Counted from the stretch's first letter, positions 8,881-16,904 are shown. The stretch is 34,355 nt of DNA from an uncultured Flavobacteriaceae bacterium (GCA_905479745.1 CAJQNO010000051.1:1-34355), one strand, 5' to 3'. Made by a program: numbers and translations. Notes: generated by a model not told the origin, from the sequence alone.

Positions 8881-9663
8881 CTAGCTGAGGTCTTTTTCGA
8901 GGATGCGCTTTAGGTCTTCCATGTCTTCAAAAAGGACAAAATCACCTTCTTTTACATAAGAGATTTGCCCGTTTTCTTCCGAAACTACCAGGCAAACCGC
9001 ATCGCTTTTTTCGGTAATTCCAATGGCCGCTCTGTGACGAAGTCCGAAGCGTAACGGGATATTCCTGTCGTTAGATACCGGCAGGATCGCTCTAGTTGTT
9101 GTGATGGTATTGTCTTCAATGATCATGGCTCCGTCGTGCAACGGACTATTTTTAAAAAATATACTTTCAATAATTGGCTGATTTACCGATATATTCATAG
9201 CATCGCCTGTACTTTTAACAAAATCCAGGCTGTTATTACGCTGGATCACTATAAGAGCACCAGTTCTTGAAGTCCCCATTTTTCCACAGGCATTTACGAT
9301 GGCGTTGATGTTGGTGCTTGCTGTGGTTTCTTCTGAAAAGAATTTAAGTCGCTTGAATAATTTTTTCCTCGCCCGGAAATTGGTGGAACCCAGAAGTAAC
9401 AAAAACTTTCTGATCTCCTGCTGAAATACTACCACCAGTGCCAGCATTCCCACTCCCAGAAAGCCGCCCAGGACTTTGCTAAGCATTTCCATCTCCAGAA
9501 GTTCGGTGATCTTCCAGGTGGCATAGAGAATTACAATTCCGAAGAAAATATTGATAGCTACCGTGCCTTTAACCAATTTATAGAGGTAATAAAGTAAGAA
9601 GGCGACCAGCACTATGTCGACAATATCTATAATCCGAATGTTGGTCCAATCAAAAAGATCCAA
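8881..9663 (-). CDS. cdaA: Diadenylate cyclase CdaA (c-di-AMP synthase)
   Basis: 260 residues. Three transmembrane helices near the N-terminus (about 10-30, 35-52, 66-84) precede a DAC domain with both catalytic motifs: DGA (177-179, in LHDGAMII) and RHR (209-211, in GLRHRAAIG). It joins two ATP into cyclic di-AMP, a messenger usually tied to osmotic and envelope homeostasis. The start is TTG at 9661-9663; no ATG lies between it and the upstream in-frame stop, and no clear ribosome-binding site is visible, as is common in this phylum. It sits 45 bp after folP and 2 bp before DUF3667, forming a three-gene unit. No CdaR or GlmM gene is adjacent, unlike in Firmicutes. Confidence 0.93.
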   Translation of the reverse strand: MDLFDWTNIRIIDIVDIVLVAFLLYYLYKLVKGTVAINIFFGIVILYATWKITELLEMEMLSKVLGGFLGVGMLALVVVFQQEIRKFLLLLGSTNFRARKKLFKRLKFFSEETTASTNINAIVNACGKMGTSRTGALIVIQRNNSLDFVKSTGDAMNISVNQPIIESIFFKNSPLHDGAMIIEDNTITTTRAILPVSNDRNIPLRFGLRHRAAIGITEKSDAVCLVVSEENGQISYVKEGDFVLFEDMEDLKRILEKDLS

Positions 9664-9708
9664 GGCGTGCAGGGTTTTTGTAAAAGTAGTTTAAAAATTT
9701 AAAAGTTG

Positions 9709-10539
9709 CTAGGCCCTTTTAAGCTCAGAAATTAGGGTAATACACTCCATTGCCTCCTTAACATCATGTACACGTAAAATATTCGCGCCCTTTAGCAATG
9801 CGATGCTGTGAAGGGCGGTGGTTCCATTTAAGGCGTTTTCGGGAGTAGTGTCCAATGTTTTATAGATCATCGATTTTCGGGATATCCCAATAAGTATAGG
9901 GAGCTCCAGTTCTTTAAACAATTCCAGTTCGTTGAGCAGGGCGAAACTCTGTGCTCGCGTTTTCGAAAACCCGAAACCGGGATCGAGAATGAGGTCGTTG
10001 ATACTCGCAGCATTCGCCTCCTTTATCCTCCCGGAAAAATAGGTGTGCACATCCCGGCTAAGTTCATCGTAGGCCGTGTTTTGCGTCATATTTTGAGGCG
10101 TACCCCTCATATGCATGGCTATATAGGGTACTTTCAATTGGGCAGCAATATTAATCATCTCCCGGTCCAGCATACCCCCGGAAATATCATTTATAAGAGC
10201 TGCCCCCATCGAAATGGCCTTTCGGGCCACCTCGCTACGGAAGGTATCTATGGAAATTATAGCCTCCGGAAATTCCTGCAGGATGGCCTCCAGTGCAGGC
10301 AATACACGATTAAGTTCTTCTTCTTGGGAAACATCACTGGCGCCCGGTCTTGAACTGTAACCTCCCAGATCAAGGAAGCTGGCTCCTTCCTTTAGCATAC
10401 GCTCCGCCTGCAATAATATTTCTCTGCTAGTTTTGGTTTTTCCACCGTCGTAAAATGAGTCTGGCGTGAGGTTGATAATCCCCATCACCCGAGGGGTGGT
10501 TAGATCGATAAGCTTCCCTTTACAATTGATCGAATACAA
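9709..10539 (-). CDS. folP: Dihydropteroate synthase
   Basis: 276 residues, the usual length. Pterin-binding enzyme motifs: GIINLTPDSFYDGG (residues 20-33), LDLGGYSSRPGA, SIDTFRSEVA, LILDPGFGFSKT and GISRKSMI. The enzyme condenses 6-hydroxymethyl-dihydropterin pyrophosphate with p-aminobenzoate to give dihydropteroate (folate synthesis) and is the sulfonamide target. It is first in a minus-strand run with cdaA and the DUF3667 gene, and divergent from the DUF1599 gene across a 52-bp gap. Confidence 0.95.
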   Translation of the reverse strand: MYSINCKGKLIDLTTPRVMGIINLTPDSFYDGGKTKTSREILLQAERMLKEGASFLDLGGYSSRPGASDVSQEEELNRVLPALEAILQEFPEAIISIDTFRSEVARKAISMGAALINDISGGMLDREMINIAAQLKVPYIAMHMRGTPQNMTQNTAYDELSRDVHTYFSGRIKEANAASINDLILDPGFGFSKTRAQSFALLNELELFKELELPILIGISRKSMIYKTLDTTPENALNGTTALHSIALLKGANILRVHDVKEAMECITLISELKRA

Positions 10540-10591
10540 TTTTTTAAATTGATTTATTTACGCGAAATTTACGCAAAATCTCAGAGACCTG

Positions 10592-11134
10592 ATGTCCGAA
10601 ACTTCCAAACAATACGATGCAGTTATTACCCGTTGCAGAGACTTATTTGAAAAAAAAATGAAAGATTATGGAAGTGCATGGCGAATACTTCGCTTGCCAT
10701 CACTTACCGACCAGATCTTTATCAAGGCACAGCGTATCCGCAGTCTGCAACAGAACGATGTTCGAAAAGTGGATGAAGGAGAAGTTAGCGAGTTTGTAGG
10801 GATCATCAATTATTGTATCATGGCCCTCATCCAATTGGAAAAAGGAATCGTAGAACAGCCAGACATGGCGCTGGAGGAGGCGCTTTCCTTATACGACGAA
10901 AAGGTGGCACTTACCAAACAGCTTATGATGGATAAGAATCACGACTATGGCGAGGCATGGCGCGATATGCGTGTAAGCTCATTAACAGATCTTATTCTGC
11001 AAAAACTCCTGCGTGTAAAGCAGATCGAAGATAATAAAGGAAAAACCCTGGTTTCCGAAGGGATCGATGCTAATTACCAGGATATGATAAATTATGCGAT
11101 TTTCGCCCTAATTCATTTAAAAGCATTTTCATGA
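10592..11134 (+). CDS. Tandem DUF1599 (Nmad1-like) protein
   Basis: 180 residues made of two copies of one domain. Copy 1 (about 6-92) has KMKDYGSAWRILRLPSLTDQ and ends INYCIMALIQLE. Copy 2 (about 97-178) has DKNHDYGEAWRDMRVSSLTD and ends INYAIFALIHLK. This matches DUF1599, renamed nucleotide modification associated domain 1 in Pfam; its molecular function is not established, though MazG-like helical nucleotide hydrolases are sometimes compared with it. The TGA stop overlaps the next gene's ATG (ATGA at 11131-11134), so translation is coupled to the DoxX-type gene. Confidence 0.82.
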   Translation: MSETSKQYDAVITRCRDLFEKKMKDYGSAWRILRLPSLTDQIFIKAQRIRSLQQNDVRKVDEGEVSEFVGIINYCIMALIQLEKGIVEQPDMALEEALSLYDEKVALTKQLMMDKNHDYGEAWRDMRVSSLTDLILQKLLRVKQIEDNKGKTLVSEGIDANYQDMINYAIFALIHLKAFS

Positions 11135-12846
11135 AAATAGTAGTTGGCATATCCAGAGTATTTGTAGGCGTCTTATTTATTATCAGCGGACTCATTAAAC
11201 TGAATGATCCGGTAGGTTTCTCCTTTAAACTTCAGGATTATTTTGCTCCGGAGGTGCTCAACCTCGAATTTCTCACGCCCTATGCCCTGGTGATCGCGAT
11301 ATTTGTAGTGATCTACGAAGTATTACTTGGAGTTATGCTCCTGGTGGGTTATGCCCGAAGATTTACGCTTTGGAGCCTGTTACTAATGATCGTATTCTTC
11401 ACCTTTCTAACTTTTTATTCGGCAGTGACAGGAAAGGTTACCGATTGCGGATGCTTTGGGGATGCACTTAAATTAACACCCTGGGAGTCGTTCTACAAGG
11501 ATGTAGTTCTTTTGGTGCTTATCCTGATCTTGTTCTTCGGAAGAAAATATATTCAGCCCTTTTTTAGTAGAAATATCCGCAGTATTGCGGTATTCGCTTC
11601 CCTGGTGGTATGCCTGGGGATCACCTATCACGTGCTGATGCATTTACCTATTATCGATTTCAGGCCCTATAAGATCGGGGCCAATATTTCTGAAGGGATG
11701 ACCATCCCGGAAGATGCGCCTAAACCTATCTTCGAATATGCCTGGAAGTTTCAAGTGAACGGAGAAGAAAAAGTGATTGTTACTAACGGGGATTATCCGC
11801 AGCAGGATGGTGAATTTATTGGCGTGGAGACCACAGAGATACAGGCGGGCTACGAACCACCCATTCACGATTTCAGTATGGAAAGGGGAGGAGAAGATCA
11901 TACCACCACTTTCCTGAACATGGAAAATCTTATTGTAGTGATCGCCTACAATCTTAGCGTTTCTGAAATGGATGGCTTTATTAAGATCAAGACGGTAACA
12001 GACGACGCCCTGGCGAAAGGATATCGGGTAATCGGACTTTCAGCTTCTTCCGAAGAAGATACAGAAGCACTTGCCGGCGACTACAAGCTAAATTTCAAGT
12101 TTTACTTTTGCGATATGACGACCTTGAAGACGATCGTACGAAGTAATCCCGGAATTTTAGAGCTTCAGAAAGGAACCATTAAGCAAAAATTACATTGGAA
12201 TGATGCGTCAAAATTGCAATTGCGTGAGATCCCGGAAGCAAGCATGCAACCCGATCCGGAGCTAAAGAAAACACTGGATAGTATCGCAGTGCTCGATCAG
12301 CGATACCGCAAACTGATGTACCTGGAAACAGAAGAAGAACGTGAAAAAGCCGCCCTTGAAGCAGGTTTTGAAGAGGCGGATTATTCAATTGGAACATTAT
12401 GGGCTAAACAAGCTGTGATAGACAGTTTGAACATGAATTATATAGCAGGGATCTTCGATACGAGGGGTTATCCCGGAACATCCATGGTGGGCGATGCAAA
12501 TACGGCAGCCTGGTATGTATTGCAGCACAATCCCAAGCATATTGAAAAATATCTACCCATGATCAAAGAAGCTGGGCAGAAGGGCGAGATTCCCTTTAGA
12601 TTGGTTGCCATGATGGAAGACCGATATCTCATGGGAAATGGAGAGCCCCAGATCTATGGAACGCAGGGGATGACCTACGACGATGAACGCGGCGATCTCA
12701 TTTGGCCCATTGCAAATCCGGAAGGCGTAAATGAGCGCAGAAAAGAGGCCGGCTTCGAAACGACCATTGAGGCTTATGCGAAGAATCTGTTTGGAGAAGA
12801 CTTTGAGTACAAGGTATTAACCATGGAAGATGTTAATAAAGACTAG
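11131..12846 (+). CDS. BT_3928-type DoxX membrane protein fused to a DUF6624-like domain
   Basis: 571 residues. Residues 1-170 are four or five transmembrane helices of the DoxX/MauE type (FIISGLIKLNDPVGF) with the paired cysteines TDCGCFGD (104-111). Residues about 190-365 are a soluble region resembling the thioredoxin-like part of BT_3928-family proteins (VIGLSASSEEDTEALAG; KLHWND near 353-358), where that family normally ends. Residues about 376-560 look like a DUF6624 domain: AAWYVLQHNPKHIEKYLP, MMEDRYLMGNGEPQIYGTQ and NPEGVNERRKEAGF. MauE-like proteins support disulfide or redox chemistry in other systems; here that is inference. The gene sits between the DUF1599 gene (overlapping) and the permease (no gap). 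Confidence 0.75.
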   Translation: MKIVVGISRVFVGVLFIISGLIKLNDPVGFSFKLQDYFAPEVLNLEFLTPYALVIAIFVVIYEVLLGVMLLVGYARRFTLWSLLLMIVFFTFLTFYSAVTGKVTDCGCFGDALKLTPWESFYKDVVLLVLILILFFGRKYIQPFFSRNIRSIAVFASLVVCLGITYHVLMHLPIIDFRPYKIGANISEGMTIPEDAPKPIFEYAWKFQVNGEEKVIVTNGDYPQQDGEFIGVETTEIQAGYEPPIHDFSMERGGEDHTTTFLNMENLIVVIAYNLSVSEMDGFIKIKTVTDDALAKGYRVIGLSASSEEDTEALAGDYKLNFKFYFCDMTTLKTIVRSNPGILELQKGTIKQKLHWNDASKLQLREIPEASMQPDPELKKTLDSIAVLDQRYRKLMYLETEEEREKAALEAGFEEADYSIGTLWAKQAVIDSLNMNYIAGIFDTRGYPGTSMVGDANTAAWYVLQHNPKHIEKYLPMIKEAGQKGEIPFRLVAMMEDRYLMGNGEPQIYGTQGMTYDDERGDLIWPIANPEGVNERRKEAGFETTIEAYAKNLFGEDFEYKVLTMEDVNKD

Positions 12847-13923
12847 GTGGTTGGATATATACTTCAAAAATTTGGTTACGCACTCCTCACACTTCTGGGG
12901 GTAGTAACAGTGATATTTTTACTTTTTACCATTCTGCCCGGAGACCCTGCACGCATGATGCTGGGACAGAACGAAACCGCAGAGCAGGTAGCTATTGTAA
13001 AAAAGAAGTATGGTTTCGATAAACCGATCGGGAAACAATACTTATACTACTTAAACGATCTTTCTCCCCTCTCCTTTCACAGCCTTAACGAGGGTGATTA
13101 TACCTTTCTTTCGGAAGACAAATACAACGCACAGATGCTTTTTGAAACTGCAAGTACGGCGGTGGTTATCAAACCTCCCTATCTGCGTGAGTCCTTTCAG
13201 AAAAATGGAAAGAAAGTAAGTGATGTGATATCCGAAACCTTGCCTAATACCACCATCCTTGCTATTTCGGCCATTATCATAGCGATGCTTTTAGGGATAT
13301 TACTTGGTATCATATCGGTACTCTTCAAAGATGGATGGATAGATAAGACCATACAATTGGTAAGCACCTTTGGGATGAGTGTACCTTCCTTTTTCAGTGC
13401 GATAATCTTTGCCTGGATCTTTGGTTATTTACTGCATGAATATACCGGCCTAAATATGACCGGCAGTCTCTACGAGGTAGACGATTTTGGCGAAGGGAAA
13501 TATGTAATGTGGAAGAATCTTATCCTCCCTGCTGTTGTGCTGGGGATTCGTCCGCTGGCGGTTGTAACACAGCTTATGCGTAATTCCCTGCTCGAAGTAT
13601 TGAGTCAGGATTATATCCGTACAGCAAAGGCCAAGGGCCTGGCGTTTTTCACTATAATTCGCAGGCACGCATTGAAGAACTCCCTTAACCCGGTAGTTAC
13701 GGCCATCTCCGGATGGTTTGCCTCCATGCTTGCCGGGGCGGTTTTTGTGGAATATATCTTTGGGTGGAATGGCCTGGGCAAAGAAATTGTAGATGCATTA
13801 AACACCCTGGATCTTCCTGTGATCATGGGAGCGGTCCTGGTTATTGCAACTTTGTTTATATTCATAAATATTATGGTAGATGTAATTTACGGCTGGCTGG
13901 ACCCGAAGATAAGCAGGCAATAG
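12847..13923 (+). CDS. DppB/OppB-type ABC transporter permease
   Basis: 358 residues. It starts with GTG directly after the previous gene's TAG. Six transmembrane helices; the N-terminus shows the family motif TILPGDPARMMLG and the cytoplasmic loop SQDYIRTAKAKGLAFFTII is the EAA coupling motif that binds an ATPase. The family normally imports peptides, nickel or similar solutes together with a second permease, one or two ATPases and a binding protein. None of these is adjacent; the next gene is tpiA. The periplasmic loop after helix 1 (about 70-125) looks some 40 residues longer than in DppB. The transported solute is unknown. Confidence 0.85.
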   Translation: MVGYILQKFGYALLTLLGVVTVIFLLFTILPGDPARMMLGQNETAEQVAIVKKKYGFDKPIGKQYLYYLNDLSPLSFHSLNEGDYTFLSEDKYNAQMLFETASTAVVIKPPYLRESFQKNGKKVSDVISETLPNTTILAISAIIIAMLLGILLGIISVLFKDGWIDKTIQLVSTFGMSVPSFFSAIIFAWIFGYLLHEYTGLNMTGSLYEVDDFGEGKYVMWKNLILPAVVLGIRPLAVVTQLMRNSLLEVLSQDYIRTAKAKGLAFFTIIRRHALKNSLNPVVTAISGWFASMLAGAVFVEYIFGWNGLGKEIVDALNTLDLPVIMGAVLVIATLFIFINIMVDVIYGWLDPKISRQ

Positions 13924-13988
13924 CCAAGCTGGTAAATGAAAAAAATAACACACCAACTCGCATATATATTAACACCAACACACAACTC

Positions 13989-14741
13989 ATGAGAAAACAA
14001 ATTGTAGCCGGAAACTGGAAAATGAATTGCGACCTGGCGGAAACCGAGGCACTTTTAAATGCATTGAAATCACAGATCATACCCGAGTCGACGCAGGTTA
14101 TGGTCGCCCCACCTTACACCAATCTGCAACACGCCTTCCAATCGGTTAAGGACCACCCTATAACCGTTGCCGCACAGAATATGCACCAGGCTGAGAACGG
14201 GGCCTATACCGGAGAGGTTTCGGCGGCCATGCTAAAGAGTGTTGGAATAAAACATGTGATCCTTGGTCATAGTGAACGGCGAGCTTATTTTGGAGAAAAT
14301 AATGCCCTGCTGGCTGAAAAAGTCGCAACAGCCCTTCGCCATGATATGACCGTGATCTTTTGTTTTGGAGAAGAATTGACAGACCGTCAGCACGGACGCG
14401 AATTTGATGTGGTTAAAGATCAATTAAAGCATGGGATCTTTCAAATTTCTGAAAACGACTGGAAGCAGGTAATACTTGCCTACGAACCGGTTTGGGCCAT
14501 CGGAACAGGGGAAACTGCCAGCCCGGAACAGGCGCAGGAAATGCATGCTTTTATACGTCGCACTATTGCCGAACACTTTTCTGAGGCGACTGCAAAGGAA
14601 GTATCGATATTATATGGAGGAAGTGTAAAACCCGGCAATGCAGCAGAGATATTAGGCAAAGAGGATGTAGACGGTGGTCTCATTGGGGGAGCCTCTCTGG
14701 ACGCTGAGAGCTTTATGGCCATTATAAACGCATTTAAATAA
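13989..14741 (+). CDS. tpiA: Triosephosphate isomerase
   Basis: 250 residues from ATG 13989. The frame is open further upstream inside the permease gene, but MRKQIVAGNWKMN is the normal TIM N-terminus. Catalytic residues: Lys11 (AGNWKMN), His94 (ILGHSERR) and Glu166 (AYEPVWAIGTG), plus the phosphate-binding loop LYGGSVKPGN. Interconverts dihydroxyacetone phosphate and glyceraldehyde-3-phosphate in glycolysis and gluconeogenesis. It lies 65 bp after the permease and 20 bp before prmA, in the six-gene plus-strand run. Confidence 0.97.
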   Translation: MRKQIVAGNWKMNCDLAETEALLNALKSQIIPESTQVMVAPPYTNLQHAFQSVKDHPITVAAQNMHQAENGAYTGEVSAAMLKSVGIKHVILGHSERRAYFGENNALLAEKVATALRHDMTVIFCFGEELTDRQHGREFDVVKDQLKHGIFQISENDWKQVILAYEPVWAIGTGETASPEQAQEMHAFIRRTIAEHFSEATAKEVSILYGGSVKPGNAAEILGKEDVDGGLIGGASLDAESFMAIINAFK

Positions 14742-14761
14742 TTTGCAACAGTTTAGCGTAC

Positions 14762-15598
14762 ATGGCCCAGACCTATATAGAATATAAGTTTAGTGTTTTA
14801 CCGTTGCAGCCGGGAAGTGAGATACTTATCGCCCAGTTAGGTGAACTAGGCTTTGAGAGTTTTGTTGAGACGGATGAAGGGGTGGACGCTTACATTCTGA
14901 AGGACGAGTGGGAGCCAGAGAAGCTGGAGGGAGTTCAGCTTTTAAATAATGAGGAATTCATTATTGGCTACACCTCCAGGATCATAGAACAGGTAAACTG
15001 GAACGAAGAGTGGGAGCGAAATTTCGAGCCTATTGAAGTTTCAGAGCAATGTGTGGTTCGCGCGCCTTTCCATAGTACTTTCCATGTAACCTACGAGATC
15101 ATCATAGAACCAAAAATGTCTTTTGGGACGGGACATCATGAAACCACTCATATGATGCTGGAATACCTGTTAGAGGCCGATGTGCAAGGCAAAACAGTGC
15201 TGGATATGGGGTGTGGTACGGCTGTGCTGGCCATACTGGCCGAGATGCGCGGGGCCGGGGATGTGGATGCGATCGATATAGATGCCTGGTGTGTGGAGAA
15301 TTCGGGAGAGAATATAAGTAGGAACAATTGCAGGAATATTAAAGTAGCTTTAGGCGATTCGACCGTGATAGATTCAGAAAAAAGATACGATGTGGTAATC
15401 GCAAATATCAACAGGAATGTTTTGCTGAAAGATATCGGGATCTATGCGGAGATACTTAAAGAAGACGGGATGTTGTTGCTTAGCGGTTTTTATTCTGAAG
15501 ACCTTGAGATCATCCAAAACAGCTGTGATAAGTATGGGTTAAAATATGTTAATTACAAGAATCGGAATAATTGGGTTGCCGTAAAATTTGTAAATTAG
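14762..15598 (+). CDS. prmA: Ribosomal protein L11 methyltransferase
   Basis: 278 residues. N-terminal L11-recognition domain (1-60, YIEYKFSVLPLQPGSE), then MSFGTGHHETT (119-129) and the SAM-binding VLDMGCGTAVL (146-156); VVIANINRNVLL matches the NPPF-type motif position in its PrmA form. Trimethylates ribosomal protein L11. It lies 20 bp after tpiA and 7 bp before clpS, and is cotranscribed with them. Family assignment is secure. Confidence 0.94.
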   Translation: MAQTYIEYKFSVLPLQPGSEILIAQLGELGFESFVETDEGVDAYILKDEWEPEKLEGVQLLNNEEFIIGYTSRIIEQVNWNEEWERNFEPIEVSEQCVVRAPFHSTFHVTYEIIIEPKMSFGTGHHETTHMMLEYLLEADVQGKTVLDMGCGTAVLAILAEMRGAGDVDAIDIDAWCVENSGENISRNNCRNIKVALGDSTVIDSEKRYDVVIANINRNVLLKDIGIYAEILKEDGMLLLSGFYSEDLEIIQNSCDKYGLKYVNYKNRNNWVAVKFVN

Positions 15599-15605
15599 CT
15601 CTGTT

Positions 15606-15881
15606 ATGAGCACCCATGAAAAACACGAAGAAGAAGTACTTCTCGCCGAAAAAGAAGGCGTGGAAAATCAGATCGTTTTGTATAATGATGAGGTAAATAC
15701 CTTCGATCATGTTATCGAAATGCTCATCCATGCCTGCGATCACACTCCTGAACAAGCCGAGCAATGCTCATTGATTGTGCACTATAAAGGCAAGTGTACT
15801 GTAAAAACCGGCCCTTTTGAAGACCTAAAACCTCGTTGCACCCTCTTACTCAATGCCGGACTTTCGGCTGAGATTGTGTAG
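15606..15881 (+). CDS. clpS: ATP-dependent Clp protease adaptor ClpS
   Basis: 91 residues. The core VLYNDEVNTFDHVIEMLI and the following CDHTPEQAEQCSLIVHYKG carry the conserved Asn-Asp and His positions of the N-degron pocket; the N-terminus is a charged, probably flexible tail. ClpS delivers N-end-rule substrates to ClpA-type unfoldases. It is last in the plus-strand run after prmA (7-bp gap); no hairpin terminator is evident between it and the tRNA. Confidence 0.95.
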   Translation: MSTHEKHEEEVLLAEKEGVENQIVLYNDEVNTFDHVIEMLIHACDHTPEQAEQCSLIVHYKGKCTVKTGPFEDLKPRCTLLLNAGLSAEIV

Positions 15882-15944
15882 GGTATTCTCAATAAAACTG
15901 TCACTGTTTTTTCGAATTATATATCTATTAATTTTAAAAATACT

Positions 15945-15952
15945 TATATTTG
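15945..15952 (+). promoter_or_regulatory. -7 promoter box for tRNA-Arg
   Basis: TATATTTG, an exact TAnnTTTG match, 12 bp before the tRNA 5' end, so the tRNA is likely transcribed separately from clpS. Confidence 0.55.
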
Positions 15953-15964
15953 CAGCCCTAAAAA

Positions 15965-16038
15965 GGCCTCGTGGCGCAACTGAATAGCGCATCTGATTAC
16001 GGCTCAGAAGGTTGCAGGTTTGAATCCTGCCGAGGTCA
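15965..16038 (+). tRNA. tRNA-Arg (anticodon ACG)
   Basis: Full cloverleaf of 74 nt. The acceptor stem GGCCTCG pairs with CGAGGTC (one G-U) with discriminator A at 16038. The anticodon arm is TCTGA-TTACGGC-TCAGA, giving ACG (reads CGN arginine codons after A34 to inosine). The T arm is GCAGG-TTTGAAT-CCTGC. The 3' CCA is not encoded. Its own promoter box (15945) and terminator (16049) bracket it. The 3' half serves as the apparent attachment site of the island that follows. Confidence 0.96.
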
Positions 16039-16048
16039 CTTAAGAATG

Positions 16049-16076
16049 AAAAGCTCACTTTCCAGTGAGCTTTTTT
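16049..16076 (+). terminator. Terminator of tRNA-Arg
   Basis: 11-bp stem AAAAGCTCACT (16049-16059) with AGTGAGCTTTT (16064-16074), loop TTCC, T run following. Confidence 0.9.
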
Positions 16077-16129
16077 ATTTGAATGAGATCAGAGCTTGCT
16101 CTGAAATCGTATTGAAAACAAAAAAATCA

Positions 16130-16196
16130 CAAACCGCAGGTTTGTTGCTTTTCATTTAGACTATGGAGTTCAAAGGAACACCGAAGGTAATCCTGT
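16130..16196 (+). repeat. Left copy of 67-bp island-flanking direct repeat (R1)
   Basis: Matches 25815-25881 at 65 of 67 positions in the same orientation (by hand; the differences are C/T near the start and G/A near position 54). It opens with CAAACCGCAGGTTTG, itself a partial inverted repeat, and ends GGTAATCCTGT, running directly into the tRNA-end copy at 16189. It does not code. Confidence 0.85.
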
Positions 16197-16205
16197 CGAG
16201 GTCAC
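16189..16205 (+). repeat. Copy of the tRNA-Arg 3' end (attachment-site-like)
   Basis: AATCCTGTCGAGGTCAC matches the tRNA 3' end at 16023-16039 at 16 of 17 positions. Such a copy is what site-specific integration at a tRNA gene leaves behind. No T-arm partner strand is present, so it is not a functional tRNA. Confidence 0.75.
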
Positions 16206-16238
16206 AACTATTGTACACAAATGACTTAAAAAGTCCTT

Positions 16239-16266
16239 AAAACCTCACATTTTGTGGGGTTTTTTG
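16239..16266 (+). terminator. Second terminator, after the tRNA-end copy
   Basis: AAAACCTCACA / TGTGGGGTTTT stem (one G-U pair), 3-nt loop, T run. It lies 34 bp behind the tRNA-end copy, as a tRNA terminator would, which suggests a displaced older tRNA-terminator module. Confidence 0.75.
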
Positions 16267-16303
16267 ATTTATGAAATGGAAATAAAAGGACATTTTTGTA
16301 CAA

Positions 16304-16330
16304 AATAATTTCCCCTATAGTTTCCCCTAT
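16304..16330 (+). repeat. Left copy of TTTCCCC-type repeat (R2)
   Basis: TTTCCCCTAT occurs twice, at 16309-16318 and 16321-16330 (12-bp period). The first 24 nt (16304-16327) match 25629-25652 at 23 of 24 positions. Closely spaced short repeats next to attachment sites can be recombinase arm sites; that reading is inference. Confidence 0.7.
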
Positions 16331-16395
16331 CATTTTATTGAATCATTTAAACTATAGTAAAAAACACGAAATCAATTAGTTGAGTAAATATTTAT

Positions 16396-16403
16396 TAGAT
16401 TTG
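16396..16403 (+). promoter_or_regulatory. -7 promoter box for the 16425/16865 gene pair
   Basis: TAGATTTG, an exact TAnnTTTG match, 21 bp before the GTG start at 16425. No clear -33 element. Confidence 0.45.
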
Positions 16404-16424
16404 TAATCTTAAAAATCAACAGGC

Positions 16425-16904
16425 GTGAACGAATGGTTTTATATACTGGTGGCCTTTATTACGGTGAGTGCAGCCATTGCTACAATTTGGCGAGCAATAA
16501 TCGAGAAAAGATATAAACAGTTATTGCTCCCATTTGTCTTCACATTTGGATTATTTGTTCTTTTATATGGCCCCATAAAAGATCAAATAGAGATGACGAT
16601 TAATAAACCAGTTTCTGATATTACTGGGCAATATGTGGGATTTGTCATAGACAAAGCGGGACATGAAAGTGGTAAATTACTAACGGTAGAGTATTCTGAA
16701 ATTGAAGATGAATTGATATTTAGATTGTGGGGTGATAGGCAGTATCATTATACTGGCAGTTTTGATGGAAGTTATGTGGAAATAGAAGAACTTGGGCACG
16801 GAATAGTTCTCGGGAATTCTCAAGGATTAATTATAATAAAATCAACCAAAACCAATAGCCGAGAATGGATGTTCAAAAGAAAAGAACGCAGTTCTATAGA
16901 GTAA
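16425..16904 (+). CDS. Small membrane-anchored protein of unknown function
   Basis: 159 residues; GTG start at 16425 follows a -7 box. Two hydrophobic helices (about 5-23 and 33-52) precede a soluble region (60-159) predicted to be mostly beta strand: DITGQYVGFVIDKAG, TVEYSEIEDELIFRLWG, then HYTGSFDGSYVEIEELGHG. This looks like a small beta-barrel or sandwich reporting on a ligand, but no family was recognised. Its 3' end overlaps the next gene by 40 bp in another frame, so the two are coupled. It is the first gene of the AT-rich island. It could be an immunity- or sensor-type membrane protein; this is speculation. Confidence 0.6.
   Translation: MNEWFYILVAFITVSAAIATIWRAIIEKRYKQLLLPFVFTFGLFVLLYGPIKDQIEMTINKPVSDITGQYVGFVIDKAGHESGKLLTVEYSEIEDELIFRLWGDRQYHYTGSFDGSYVEIEELGHGIVLGNSQGLIIIKSTKTNSREWMFKRKERSSIE

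Noticed and set aside
13713-13988. N-terminal extension of tpiA into the permease gene
   Set aside because: The extension is the permease sequence in another frame; TIM begins normally at 13989.
15846-16058. Minus-strand open frame of 70 codons across the tRNA-Arg
   Set aside because: It is the antisense of the clpS end and the tRNA; a clean cloverleaf explains the sequence.
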